Assembly (NCBI GenBank): GCA_963676655.2 | Contig: CAXXKX010000003.1 | Span: forward strand, 744,001-808,000 | Length of the DNA stretch: 64,000 nucleotides | From: G963676655 sp963676655 | GTDB taxonomy: Bacteria > Verrucomicrobiota > Lentisphaeria > Victivallales > Victivallaceae | Direction: 5' to 3' | In this document: positions 45,397-53,935 of the stretch, one piece after another | Layout of the letters: every line of letters begins with the position of its first letter | How positions within the stretch are numbered: position 1 is the stretch's first letter | The notes under the pieces: model-generated | What the model was told of the DNA's origin: nothing | Seen by the model: only the letters and a program-made list of their open reading frames with translations | The model's database searches: none | Program-made: the position numbers and the translations under genes

Positions 45397-45443
45397 CTTA
45401 TAGGTTCTACAGAACTGATAGGACCTATAAGTCTCATAGGTCC
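45397..45443. repeat. nested inverted repeats after arnD
   Basis: CTTATAGGT (45397-45405) pairs with ACCTATAAG (45423-45431), and GGACCTAT (45421-45428) pairs with ATAGGTCC (45436-45443). The arms overlap, so two alternative hairpins exclude each other. It could be a terminator of the arn operon or a dispersed repeat of the ATAGGTCC type. Confidence 0.5.
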
Positions 45444-45554
45444 GGTTTAAGACTTTTGCTTAACTGTTGTTATCTGCTTGCAAATAAATTTTTGAGGACA
45501 ATATTATGTAGTTCCTCTGATGAAAACTGAAAGAGTCGCGCGAAATGAAAATAT

Positions 45555-45640
45555 TAACCACGGAAAATCACTGAAATAAGTTTTTTTTCAGCTTGAGCTG
45601 AAAACTTAAGTACTTCTTCATGTTCTTCATGGAAATAAGA
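45555..45640 (+). repeat. hairpin element, copy 2, before the Fe-alcohol dehydrogenase gene
   Basis: Begins near ACCACGGAAAA, has the hairpin TTTTCAG-cttgag-CTGAAAA (one fully paired arm set) and ends with TTCTTCATGTTCTTCATGG. The layout parallels the element at 3090-3185. Together with the repeats at 45397-45443 it accounts for most of the 312-base gap between arnD and the dehydrogenase gene. Confidence 0.4.
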
Positions 45641-45682
45641 ATTTTGCATAAATCTAGAAAACAAAATAAGGAGAATATAACC

Positions 45683-46876
45683 ATGCTGGATAAAGCCGTT
45701 TCGATGCTTGACTGTTATCCCGATACAACAATAATTTTCGGAGACTCCTCTTTTACGGATTTTGAATACCTGATCCGGAAAACCGACCCGAAAAAGCTGG
45801 TGGTATTTACCGGTCGCAATTCCGCCGATACCTGCGGCGCCTGGGAAAAACTGCTTAACGCGCTAACTTACACCAATGCCGCGGTTAAAAGATTTTCCGA
45901 AATCGAACCTGAGCCGACAGTACACACCGTAGCGAAAATGATTGATTTCCTGGCTCAGGAACAACCTGACGAGGTGATCGGTATCGGCGGCGGCAGCGCG
46001 ATTGACGCGGCTAAACTGGCATACCTGGTACATCAGGCCGGCGGTTCGATGCACGACTATTTCGGCGTCAACCAGTTCAGCACTAAATATCCTGATAAAA
46101 AGCTAAAAAAGGTGATTTGCTTTCCAACCACTTCAGGAACCGGAACTGAAGCGACCCCATACTCCAATATTGTCGATCCAGATCTCAAGGTAAAAAAACT
46201 GGTGGTCGAAACTCAGATCATTCCGGAATTCTCGTTTGTCTGTCCGGTTCTGACATCCAGTATGCCAAGATCCGTGACTCTGGCAACCGGATGCGACGCC
46301 CTGGCGCATTTGCTTGAAGGTTTCCTCAATGTCGGCCAGGATACACGTTGTCCGCAGGCAAACGACTGGGCGCTGGAGGGAATCCGCCTGATTGTGGAGA
46401 ATCTGCCTCAGGCACTGGCGGACGGCGATAATTCAGCGGCACGTTCAGCAATGGCGGCGGCAGCTTGTCTCGGCGGCATGGTTATCCGAAATAAATCAAC
46501 CGGATTGCCGCATCTATGCAGTTTTTCCTGGTACGGCAGGATATCGCACGGCGAGGCCGTGGCAATGCTGCTGCCGGCGTGCTGGGAATATTATCTTGGA
46601 AACCCGGCGGTAGCCGAACGCACAATGCTGTTGGCCGGAATATTCCCAGGGACAATCCCGGATGACGTAGTCAAATCATACCGGGCTTTCATTCACGGCC
46701 TGGGCTTACCGGATAACCTTTCAGCCTACCCGGAACTCTCCGCTGAACTGATGGAACTAACCGCGTCGTCTGCATCGGAAAATAAAATGAAGCTCGAGCT
46801 GGCGCCACGACCGGTTGAACAGTCCCAAAGCAGGGAAATTTTAAGTTCAATCCTGAAAGACGCTTTCGGAGCTTGA
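45683..46876 (+). CDS. iron-containing alcohol dehydrogenase family protein
   Basis: 397 residues from the ATG at 45683, which has AAGGAG nine bases upstream. The NAD site is EVIGIGGGSAIDAAK, the fold is confirmed by CFPTTSGTGTEAT, and metal ligands lie in TGCDALAHLLEGF (Asp, His) and in PHLCSFSWYGRISHGEAVAMLLP (two His). Substrates in this family range from simple alcohols to lactaldehyde, 1,3-propanediol and phosphonoacetaldehyde. No neighbour decides between them. It has no obvious operon partner; citrate synthase follows from its own promoter. Confidence 0.88.
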   Translation: MLDKAVSMLDCYPDTTIIFGDSSFTDFEYLIRKTDPKKLVVFTGRNSADTCGAWEKLLNALTYTNAAVKRFSEIEPEPTVHTVAKMIDFLAQEQPDEVIGIGGGSAIDAAKLAYLVHQAGGSMHDYFGVNQFSTKYPDKKLKKVICFPTTSGTGTEATPYSNIVDPDLKVKKLVVETQIIPEFSFVCPVLTSSMPRSVTLATGCDALAHLLEGFLNVGQDTRCPQANDWALEGIRLIVENLPQALADGDNSAARSAMAAAACLGGMVIRNKSTGLPHLCSFSWYGRISHGEAVAMLLPACWEYYLGNPAVAERTMLLAGIFPGTIPDDVVKSYRAFIHGLGLPDNLSAYPELSAELMELTASSASENKMKLELAPRPVEQSQSREILSSILKDAFGA

Positions 46877-46897
46877 CTACCCTTGACTTGTTCTAAG

Positions 46898-46926
46898 TTG
46901 ACTTTTTTGATAAGTTGGTGTATAGT
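46898..46926 (+). promoter_or_regulatory. promoter of the citrate synthase operon
   Basis: TTGACT (46898-46903), 17 bases, TATAGT (46921-46926), about 50 bases before gltA. Confidence 0.55.
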
Positions 46927-46977
46927 AAGGGTCTGAATATTTAAATTACAGCGATAACTGTATCGAAAGGGATGTAT

Positions 46978-48246
46978 ATGAAACAAGAATTTGCCACATT
47001 GATCATTGACGGGCGTGAAATAAAATTACCGATTGTCGAAGGCACCGAAGGCGAACGCGCTATTGATATTGCCAATTTGCGGAAAGAAACCAAAATGGTC
47101 ACGATTGACCCGAGTTTTGCCAATACCGCAGCCTGCTTCAGTCGCATTACATATATCGATGGTGAACAAGGAATTCTGCGTTATCACGGGATTCCGGTTG
47201 AAGATTTGGTTGAAAACACCCGGTTTATCGAAACCGCTTATCTGTTGCTCCATCGGCGTTTGCCGAATCAGGACCAGTCGGCGGAATTCTCCCGGCTGCT
47301 GAATGAAAACTCGTTGCTGCATGAGGACATGCGTCACTTCTTCGACCATTTTCCGAATACGGCCCACCCGATGCACACTATGGCAACCATGGTCAATGCT
47401 CTGGCAGCGTTTTATCCTAATGTCGACGCTTTGTCCCTGACTGAAAATATCAATACCTGCGCAACCAGATTGATCTCGATCGTGCGGACCGTTGCCGCTT
47501 TCGCCTACAAAAAGACGATCGGCGAGCCTGTGGTCTATCCGCGCAGCGATTTGAAATATTGTGAAAACTTTCTGAACATGATGTTCGATTCGCCGGTAAA
47601 TCCCTATCGGATCAATCCGGCTGCGGTAAGAATCCTCAATGCCCTGCTGATCCTGCATGCGGACCATGAACAGAACTGTTCGACTACCGCCGTCAGGACC
47701 ATCGGCAGCGCCAACGTAAACCTATACGCCACCATTGCCGGCGGAATCAGCGCCCTGTCCGGGCCGCTCCACGGTGGAGCAAACCAGGCGGTAATCGAAA
47801 TGCTGCGGAAGATTGAACGCGACGGCGACATCAAAAAATATATTGACCGCGCCAAAGACAAGACAAATACGTTCCGTCTGATGGGCTTCGGACATCGTGT
47901 CTACAAAAGCTATGATCCACGTGCAAAAGTCATTAAGGATAAATGTCATGAATTTCTCAAAGATCTGAGAATAGAGGATCCTTTGTTGCAAATAGCGATG
48001 GATCTGGAAGCGGCTGTGCTTAAAGATGAGTACTTTATCGAGCGCAACCTCTATCCGAACGTTGATTTCTACAGCGGAATCATTTATCGCGCTATCGGAA
48101 TCCCGGAGGATATGTTTACGGTAATGTTCGTACTCGGACGTCTGCCGGGCTGGATCGCACACTGGAAAGAAATGGTCGGCGGCAAAAGCAAGATCGTCCG
48201 TCCGCGCCAGATTTATATTGGTAAGACATTCAAGGGGAAAAAATGA
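46978..48246 (+). CDS. gltA: citrate synthase
   Basis: Condenses acetyl-CoA and oxaloacetate. The ATG at 46978 has AAAGGG at a suitable distance; an ATG two codons earlier is too close. The 422-residue protein has the hexameric type II layout with an N-terminal beta domain (ITYIDGEQGILRYHGIPVEDL). Catalytic residues are His in SGPLHGGANQ, His in MGFGHRVYKSYDPRA and Asp in NVDFYSGIIYRAIGIP. It is followed by a lipoprotein gene with an ATGA overlap, so the two are coupled, and then by an MBOAT gene. Confidence 0.95.
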   Translation: MKQEFATLIIDGREIKLPIVEGTEGERAIDIANLRKETKMVTIDPSFANTAACFSRITYIDGEQGILRYHGIPVEDLVENTRFIETAYLLLHRRLPNQDQSAEFSRLLNENSLLHEDMRHFFDHFPNTAHPMHTMATMVNALAAFYPNVDALSLTENINTCATRLISIVRTVAAFAYKKTIGEPVVYPRSDLKYCENFLNMMFDSPVNPYRINPAAVRILNALLILHADHEQNCSTTAVRTIGSANVNLYATIAGGISALSGPLHGGANQAVIEMLRKIERDGDIKKYIDRAKDKTNTFRLMGFGHRVYKSYDPRAKVIKDKCHEFLKDLRIEDPLLQIAMDLEAAVLKDEYFIERNLYPNVDFYSGIIYRAIGIPEDMFTVMFVLGRLPGWIAHWKEMVGGKSKIVRPRQIYIGKTFKGKK

Positions 48247-48824
48247 AACGGACAGGTAATCGGGTCGTCGCAGCGGTATTGACCGTCGGCATGATTGGGC
48301 TTTGCGGTTGCATCAGCGAAAACTATACCGGCCGGCAATATCCGCCGACCCAAATTGACAAGATCACCTATTATAACTCGACAAATGACGTTCCGGAAAC
48401 CAAACTGGTGCGAATCGGGCGTTGCGTCATCACTGCCCCGGATACCTATAGCGGTAAAAGATTGAAAGACGCCGCCATGAAAAAAGCAGCTGAAGTCGGT
48501 GCCGACGCGGTGGCTTATTACGACTTCAAAAAGATCGATACCGGCGAAGTCACTCTGCCCGCATCCCGCACCCGGGGAGATGCCAATGTCAGCGGCAAAT
48601 GGGATCAGTTTGGCCGGACCACTGACAGTTCGCCAATCTACACTGACAGCTTCGGCTCCACCGGCAGCAGCTTGAAGACCAACTCAAAACCGGTATATGA
48701 ATCGCGTTTGAGGGTGATCTTTTACCGCAGTCGCAGTAAAGAACTCAATATGCCGGTGGTGATCAAGAAAACTCAGGTGGAAAAAGGCAAATCGGGGGAA
48801 AAAGCGCCTGAACCACCAAAATAA
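48243..48824 (+). CDS. putative lipoprotein of unknown function
   Basis: 193 residues. The N-terminus MKRTGNRVVAAVLTVGMIGLCGC ends in a lipobox with the second Cys (about residue 23) as the likely lipid site. The segment GKRLKDAAMKKAAEVGADAVAYYDF resembles small domains in which a helix packs on a sheet and the motif A-x-x-x-GADA recurs, but I cannot name the family. The C-terminus is Lys/Pro-rich. It overlaps gltA by 4 bases, an unusual link between a TCA enzyme and an envelope protein. Confidence 0.65.
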   Translation: MKRTGNRVVAAVLTVGMIGLCGCISENYTGRQYPPTQIDKITYYNSTNDVPETKLVRIGRCVITAPDTYSGKRLKDAAMKKAAEVGADAVAYYDFKKIDTGEVTLPASRTRGDANVSGKWDQFGRTTDSSPIYTDSFGSTGSSLKTNSKPVYESRLRVIFYRSRSKELNMPVVIKKTQVEKGKSGEKAPEPPK

Positions 48825-48841
48825 GGCTTCTTTAACCTGAC

Positions 48842-50326
48842 ATGTTGTTTAATTCCACGGACTTCTTAATCTTTTTTACGCTGATTTGTTTTGCGTATTT
48901 CCTGATACCGTTCAAGTTCCGTAATTATCTGCTGCTGGCCGGAAGTTACTATTTTTACATGTGCTGGAAGGTTGAGTACATCCTGCTGATTGTCTTTTCC
49001 ACCCTGATCGATTATTTCTGTGCTCTTGGCATGGGCAAATATCACGGCAAACCCGGCCGGAAATGTTTTTTGATCAGCAGTCTGATCGGTAATCTCGGCC
49101 TGCTGTTCATATTCAAATACTTCAACTTTTTCAGCCAGAACCTCGGGTTCCTCCTGAACAATATGAATATCGGCTACCAATCCCCCGCGCTTAAACTGCT
49201 GCTGCCGGTCGGGATTTCATTTTACACGTTCCAGACCCTGAGTTATTCGCTCGACGTTTACCGGGGAGACCGGGAACCGGAAAAGAATTTTCTGGTTTTT
49301 GCCGTTTATGTTTCATATTTCCCTCAACTTGTGGCCGGGCCGATTGAACGCTCGACCCATTTAATGCCGCAGTTTCATCGCGAAGTCAAGTTCAGCTTTT
49401 CCCGACTGCTGACCGGGCTGGTCATGATTATGTGGGGTTTTTTTATGAAACTGGTGATCGCCGATAATGCCGCCGAATACGTCAATACCGTTTACGGTTC
49501 GGTCGGGAAGTATCAGGGGCAGCATTTTGTTCTTGGCACATTTTTGTTCTGCTATCAGATTTTCTGCGACTTCGCCGGTTATTCAAGCATCGCCATCGGC
49601 ACCGCGAAAATTATGGGTATCGATATGATGCAAAACTTCCGGCGTCCCTACTTCGCCAGTTCGATCCAGGGTTTCTGGCGACGCTGGCACATCTCGTTAT
49701 CCACCTGGTTCCGGGATTATCTCTACATTCCGCTTGGCGGCAGCCGTCGCGGCCGGTTGATGACCATGCTCAACACTCTGGCGGTATTCCTGATCAGCGG
49801 ACTTTGGCACGGAGCCAACTGGACTTTTGTCACCTGGGGTGCACTGCACGGGGTTGCAATCACTATAGAAAATCTGTTCAAAAGAGTTGTCGGTATGCTC
49901 AAACTTGAGTTTCATACCATAAAACAGATTTCCTGGCTGGTTACCGGATTAAAGGTCGCCATAACCTTTTTGCTGGTCAACCTGTCATGGATATTTTTCC
50001 GCTCAGCATCGATGCACGACGCAATTGAGATATTTAACAAAATATATCATTTGCCGCAGACTTTTAAATTCAATCTTGCGACCTTAAGCGGAATGATCCT
50101 GCCATTCACCCGGGACTACCGTTCCCTGAGCGCGTTTATAGTCATCATCGGCTTTATTGTCGTACTGGAAACCGTGCATATTATCCAGGAACGGGAGCAT
50201 CCGGTAGTTTTCAGAATCTGGCGGCGCAGCGCCTGGCCCAAGATCGTTTCGGTCGCACTGCTGGCCTGCATTATTCTGTTTTTCGGTAAATTCGACTCAA
50301 ACGCGTTCATTTATTTTCAGTTTTAA
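48842..50326 (+). CDS. MBOAT O-acyltransferase (AlgI-like)
   Basis: 494 residues with about ten membrane segments. It matches AlgI/PatA/DltB-type enzymes, which pass acyl (often acetyl) groups across the membrane to polysaccharides. Marks: LLLPVGISFYTFQTLSYSLDVYRGD, FWRRWHISLSTWFRDYLYIPLGG and the catalytic His in ISGLWHGANWTFVTWGALHG. It is followed by an SGNH-type partner gene 16 bases on, the usual pair for O-acetylation of an exported polysaccharide. No polysaccharide polymerase is nearby. Confidence 0.93.
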   Translation: MLFNSTDFLIFFTLICFAYFLIPFKFRNYLLLAGSYYFYMCWKVEYILLIVFSTLIDYFCALGMGKYHGKPGRKCFLISSLIGNLGLLFIFKYFNFFSQNLGFLLNNMNIGYQSPALKLLLPVGISFYTFQTLSYSLDVYRGDREPEKNFLVFAVYVSYFPQLVAGPIERSTHLMPQFHREVKFSFSRLLTGLVMIMWGFFMKLVIADNAAEYVNTVYGSVGKYQGQHFVLGTFLFCYQIFCDFAGYSSIAIGTAKIMGIDMMQNFRRPYFASSIQGFWRRWHISLSTWFRDYLYIPLGGSRRGRLMTMLNTLAVFLISGLWHGANWTFVTWGALHGVAITIENLFKRVVGMLKLEFHTIKQISWLVTGLKVAITFLLVNLSWIFFRSASMHDAIEIFNKIYHLPQTFKFNLATLSGMILPFTRDYRSLSAFIVIIGFIVVLETVHIIQEREHPVVFRIWRRSAWPKIVSVALLACIILFFGKFDSNAFIYFQF

Positions 50327-50342
50327 GCGGAGCGGATGAATC

Positions 50343-51326
50343 ATGACACATAAAAAAATCAGCCGAAAATCCCGACGCAGAATCCGTATGACATTGTATT
50401 TTGCCTCAATTCTGCTCTTGATTATTGCCGTTTGCGCCGGTATCGTCGGCATGCGGTTTTATTTCTCGCACCTTACCGCACCGAAACAAACTGGCTTGGG
50501 CGGCGTCCTTTCCGGGCCTAAAAATGATTATATTATGATCGGGTCCTCACACACCGCGCTATCCTACATTCTACCGGATATGGAAAAAGCTTTTAAGGCC
50601 AAAGTTTATGCAATATCCTATAACGGTCTTAATTTTTCACTGATGCTGCCGATTCTGGAAATTCTGGTCAAAAAAGGTGTGCTTGACAATACTAACCTGA
50701 TTGTCGAATGTTATACCGGAACCGCGGTTGTTCCCCCTAATTTGCAAGATGTGCGACTTTTCTACCATGCCCCTCCGGAATTGAAAAAAGATATTATAAA
50801 GCTGCTGGAAGATAACGGGCAGCTTTCCAATAAAAATCTTTTCTACCTGCTCTTTTCATCTTCAAACGACGATATCATAACCAGCCCGATCACCAACCGG
50901 ATAATTGACCGTATTTTCTACCACGGCATCCAAACCTCGATCAAGTCACCCGGAATGAGCGAAGCCTCATTTGCAAAAGTTGTATCGCCGGTAAAAGGCA
51001 AAGGATTATGCCTCGCCCCCCAAAATATCGAGGCTCTGCATAAAATAATCAAACTGCTGCAAGATCATAAAATAAATACAGTGTTTGTGGAATCACCAAT
51101 GCCAGCGGCAATTGAATCTGATCCGTCGTATACCGAAAACAAACAAGCATTACGGAAAATTATCACCAAAAGCGGTTTTCCCTATATCGACGGCGCCTTG
51201 AAATTCAAAAACGACGATCACAATCTGTTTATGGACGCCGGACATTTGTCGAGCGCCGGTCGCAAACTATTCACTGCCAAAGTTATTTCCGCTATCCAGT
51301 CAAGAAAAAATTCAAGTCATAAATAA
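50343..51326 (+). CDS. membrane-anchored SGNH-type partner of the MBOAT enzyme
   Basis: 327 residues. A basic N-terminus and one membrane segment (about 17-38) put the rest in the periplasm. Block I reads IMIGSSHTALSY (Ser in GSSH) and block V is DAGHLSSAGRKLFT (Asp and His), so a catalytic Ser-Asp-His set of the SGNH type is present, as in AlgJ/AlgX or DltD-like proteins. It probably accepts the acyl group from the MBOAT protein and places it on the polymer. GGAG precedes the start. Confidence 0.75.
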   Translation: MTHKKISRKSRRRIRMTLYFASILLLIIAVCAGIVGMRFYFSHLTAPKQTGLGGVLSGPKNDYIMIGSSHTALSYILPDMEKAFKAKVYAISYNGLNFSLMLPILEILVKKGVLDNTNLIVECYTGTAVVPPNLQDVRLFYHAPPELKKDIIKLLEDNGQLSNKNLFYLLFSSSNDDIITSPITNRIIDRIFYHGIQTSIKSPGMSEASFAKVVSPVKGKGLCLAPQNIEALHKIIKLLQDHKINTVFVESPMPAAIESDPSYTENKQALRKIITKSGFPYIDGALKFKNDDHNLFMDAGHLSSAGRKLFTAKVISAIQSRKNSSHK

Positions 51327-51376
51327 AGGTTTGGGATTTCAACCACATGTGTTAACTTTAAAGGAGGAACAACACT

Positions 51377-52051
51377 ATGACGAAACCGGTAAAAATAGCG
51401 ATGATTGGCGACTCGATGACCGACACGGCCGGAGAAGATTGCCGATTCCTGAAAGCTGAACTCAATAAACATTTTCCCGGTCGGGAATTTGAATTGTTTA
51501 ATTACGGCGTCGGCGGAACCCGGGCCGGATATGGACTCTGGCGCCTGACCAACGCTTACGAGCATCGGGAGAAAAAATTTAAACCCCTGGTGGAAATCCA
51601 GCCGGATATCGTTTTAATTGAGAGTTTTGCCTACAACAACGGTTCGGACGGTTTGCATGGCGAGGGCATCGCGCATTTTCGCGATATGCACCAGAAAATT
51701 GTCGCGACTTTACAGGAAAAAACCTCGGCCAAACTGGTATATATAGTAACAATAGCCCCGGACACGGAATCATTCCTGAAAACCGTCCCCAACTTCAAAC
51801 ACACTCCAGTGTCCATCCGACGCTGGATGGCCGAAGATCGCATGGTCTATCTTGAGGAAGCAATAAAAATAGCTCATGAACTCGGATTGCCCTTGGTCAA
51901 TATTTATAAGGCCACCCTTGACGCCAATAAAAAAGGAACACCATTGGGACACTGGGTCGATAAAAATGACTGGATTCACCCCGGCGAAGCCGGCCATCAG
52001 CTTATCGCGGCAAAAACTGTTGAAGTATTAATCAAAAATGGTTTAATATAA
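51377..52051 (+). CDS. SGNH/GDSL hydrolase
   Basis: 224 residues, no signal peptide. Block I is AMIGDSMTD (Ser), block II is YGVGGTRAGYG (Gly), and block V is WIHPGEAGHQLIA (Asp-x-x-His: NDWIHP). AAAGGAGG gives a strong ribosome site. It lies 50 bases after the MBOAT partner, so it may be an esterase acting on the same acyl-sugar. Its stop abuts that of the convergent transposase gene with no base between. The substrate is unknown. Confidence 0.85.
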   Translation: MTKPVKIAMIGDSMTDTAGEDCRFLKAELNKHFPGREFELFNYGVGGTRAGYGLWRLTNAYEHREKKFKPLVEIQPDIVLIESFAYNNGSDGLHGEGIAHFRDMHQKIVATLQEKTSAKLVYIVTIAPDTESFLKTVPNFKHTPVSIRRWMAEDRMVYLEEAIKIAHELGLPLVNIYKATLDANKKGTPLGHWVDKNDWIHPGEAGHQLIAAKTVEVLIKNGLI

Positions 52052-53044
52052 TCAGCCGAGATTATCCTGTAATTTCCTGAAACAATATATCACTGCTCCG
52101 GCGGGGCCGAGGCCGCGGCTTAGTTGTTTTTTGTTCACTCGGTCGGGATTGTCGAATTTGCAGCCCATTTCTCGGATGAATAGTTTTGAACCGAGAATTG
52201 CTCCGTCGCTGAAGTGACGGGTGCGTCGCAGGAAGCGTACCGGCATCGATTCTCTGCGTTTGGCTTGTTCCTGCGCCTCAAATATCCCTTCGCTTGAGGC
52301 TCCGCTTTCCGCCGCGACGATTCGCGCCAATTCACTCCGAAAATAGCTGAAAAGATCGTTATCGGTCCACCCAGAGGTGTCGCGATGCCAGATGTTTTCT
52401 TTGAGGTGTTTGACGAAGTTTGCTTGAAACATGTGTTTGCCAGTGCCGCAGTAGCGTCCCCAGGTCGTGAAATGGTAGTCGGCTGGGGTTGTGGTCAGTC
52501 CGGCTCGGACGGGGTTTAATTCGACGTATAAAACACACGCTTCCAGGGAATTGCGATTGTCGAGAATGACACTTTTGAACTTATTGGCCCATAGTTTTCC
52601 TATGCGGTCGCGGGATTGGTTGTAGACGACGGTGAAACGTTGTTGGAAGGCGCGCATAAAGTAGCTTATGTCGATCATTTTCAGGCCGACTTCGCGACAT
52701 ATTTCAGGATTGGCCAGATTTATCTTTGGCATTTGTTTTGGCGCGTAAGTGAACTTGTCTAACATACTGCTATAGTAATTGTTATGTCGTCTGGCAATAT
52801 CTTCGATTGACGGCAATTCGTCAGGGCCGGGAGCATACACGACCACATGGAAATGGTTGCCCATCCAAGCGGCGGAGATCACCTCAATCAGAAAATATTC
52901 GCAGAGATTCTGCAGCAGCCGAAAACCGTATTCCATATCGACCCGATTGAACGGTTTTTCGCCTCTGCAGCCGGCGGCCCGGTTCATCAGATGGTAATAG
53001 CAGCCTTCTCTCTTGACTTTCATGCGATTTCCACGTCCAGACAT
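52052..53044 (-). mobile_element. REP-associated tyrosine transposase (Y1/HUH family), copy 2
   Basis: 330 residues from the ATG at 53044, which has GGAGG seven bases upstream. It is a close paralogue of the protein at 39583, with blocks such as YFLIEVISAAWMGNHFH, ARRHNNYYSSM, SVILDNRNSLEACVLYVELNPVRA and SMPVRFLRRTRHFSDGAILG. The HUH motif is GNHFHVVVY. Both copies end with the same (R/K)xLSRGL-P-G motif before the stop. No terminal repeats were seen. Both genes keep intact reading frames and consensus promoters, which suggests selection. Confidence 0.87.
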
Positions 53045-53078
53045 GATTTTTCCTCCGTTGGTTGATAAGTTTACAGTT

Positions 53079-53107
53079 AATATAGTGGTTTGAAACGGGT
53101 TTGTCAA
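53079..53107 (-). promoter_or_regulatory. promoter of transposase copy 2
   Basis: Read leftward: TTGACA (53107-53102), 17 bases, TATATT (53084-53079). Flanking bases, including TTTGTCAAATAAA on the + strand, resemble those before copy 1. Confidence 0.6.
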
Positions 53108-53187
53108 ATAAAGTATTATGTGATTTTATAAAAAACTGTAAGACTCTTATTACCAATTCAATAATAAAATATGCACTATATTAAAAA

Positions 53188-53844
53188 TCAGCCATGCAGG
53201 CCCATTTCATGCAGCGGGCACTCGGTCAGACAAGTATTTTTCCGACAATGATGTTTGGCGCAATTGACGAGCAAACCATGATACTCGTTATATAAAACAA
53301 CATCCTTCGGCAGATTGTCCGTAAAAAATTTCTGCAGTTTTTCATATGAAATGTCAGGCGCGGTACCAAAATGCCGGGCCGAGATGCGTTTGGTATACGA
53401 ATCAATCACAAAGGTCGGCTGGTCAAAACAGTATAAAAGGATCGAATCAGCAGTTTCCTGGCCAACGCCGTTAACCTTCAATAACGATTCCCGAGCGTCA
53501 GCCAGCGATAAAGTGGGGAATATTTGATCCTCAACAACATTATCCAGCCACCAACGGGTGACGTTTTTCAACCGTTTTGTTTTCAGGTTAAAATAGCCAG
53601 TCGGATGCAGTTGTTTCGCCAGAACACTATCCGGCAGCGCCATAATGCCCTCAGGCGTCAACACGTCCAGCCGCTTCAAGTTGTTGATTGCCCTGGTGAC
53701 ATTTTCCCAGTTGGTGTTCTGAGTCAATACTGCTCCGACACAAATCTCCCAAGGAGAATCCCCCGGCCACCAATGCTGGGGGCCGTAGGCCGCAAACAAG
53801 GCTTCATAAGCCTCTAATACCCGGTTGTCCGCAAACTTATTCAA
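53188..53844 (-). CDS. HhH-GPD DNA glycosylase (endonuclease III-related)
   Basis: 218 residues; the frame starts with a TTG at 53844 and no better start is seen. The helix-hairpin-helix is LLKVNGVGQETADSILLYC and the catalytic Asp lies in FVIDSYTKRIS. Where endonuclease III has its lyase Lys (GVGRKTA) this protein has Glu (GVGQETA), so it is probably a monofunctional glycosylase, perhaps for alkylated bases as in MagIII. The C-terminal Cys set reads C-x4-C-x4-C-x3-C and differs from the standard C-x6-C-x2-C-x5-C iron-sulfur loop. Confidence 0.82.
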   Translation of the reverse strand: MNKFADNRVLEAYEALFAAYGPQHWWPGDSPWEICVGAVLTQNTNWENVTRAINNLKRLDVLTPEGIMALPDSVLAKQLHPTGYFNLKTKRLKNVTRWWLDNVVEDQIFPTLSLADARESLLKVNGVGQETADSILLYCFDQPTFVIDSYTKRISARHFGTAPDISYEKLQKFFTDNLPKDVVLYNEYHGLLVNCAKHHCRKNTCLTECPLHEMGLHG

Positions 53845-53864
53845 ATATTCATTCCCGACCGTTA

Positions 53865-53893
53865 TTGACTTCCATTAATTCCGACATTACTAT
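53865..53893 (+). promoter_or_regulatory. promoter of the DUF445 gene
   Basis: TTGACT (53865-53870), 17 bases, TACTAT (53888-53893); an alternative TATATT follows at 53891-53896. Confidence 0.5.
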
Positions 53894-53935
53894 ATTAGTA
53901 TAAATCAAACCTGCAAGAAGGAATCCTCAAAAATT

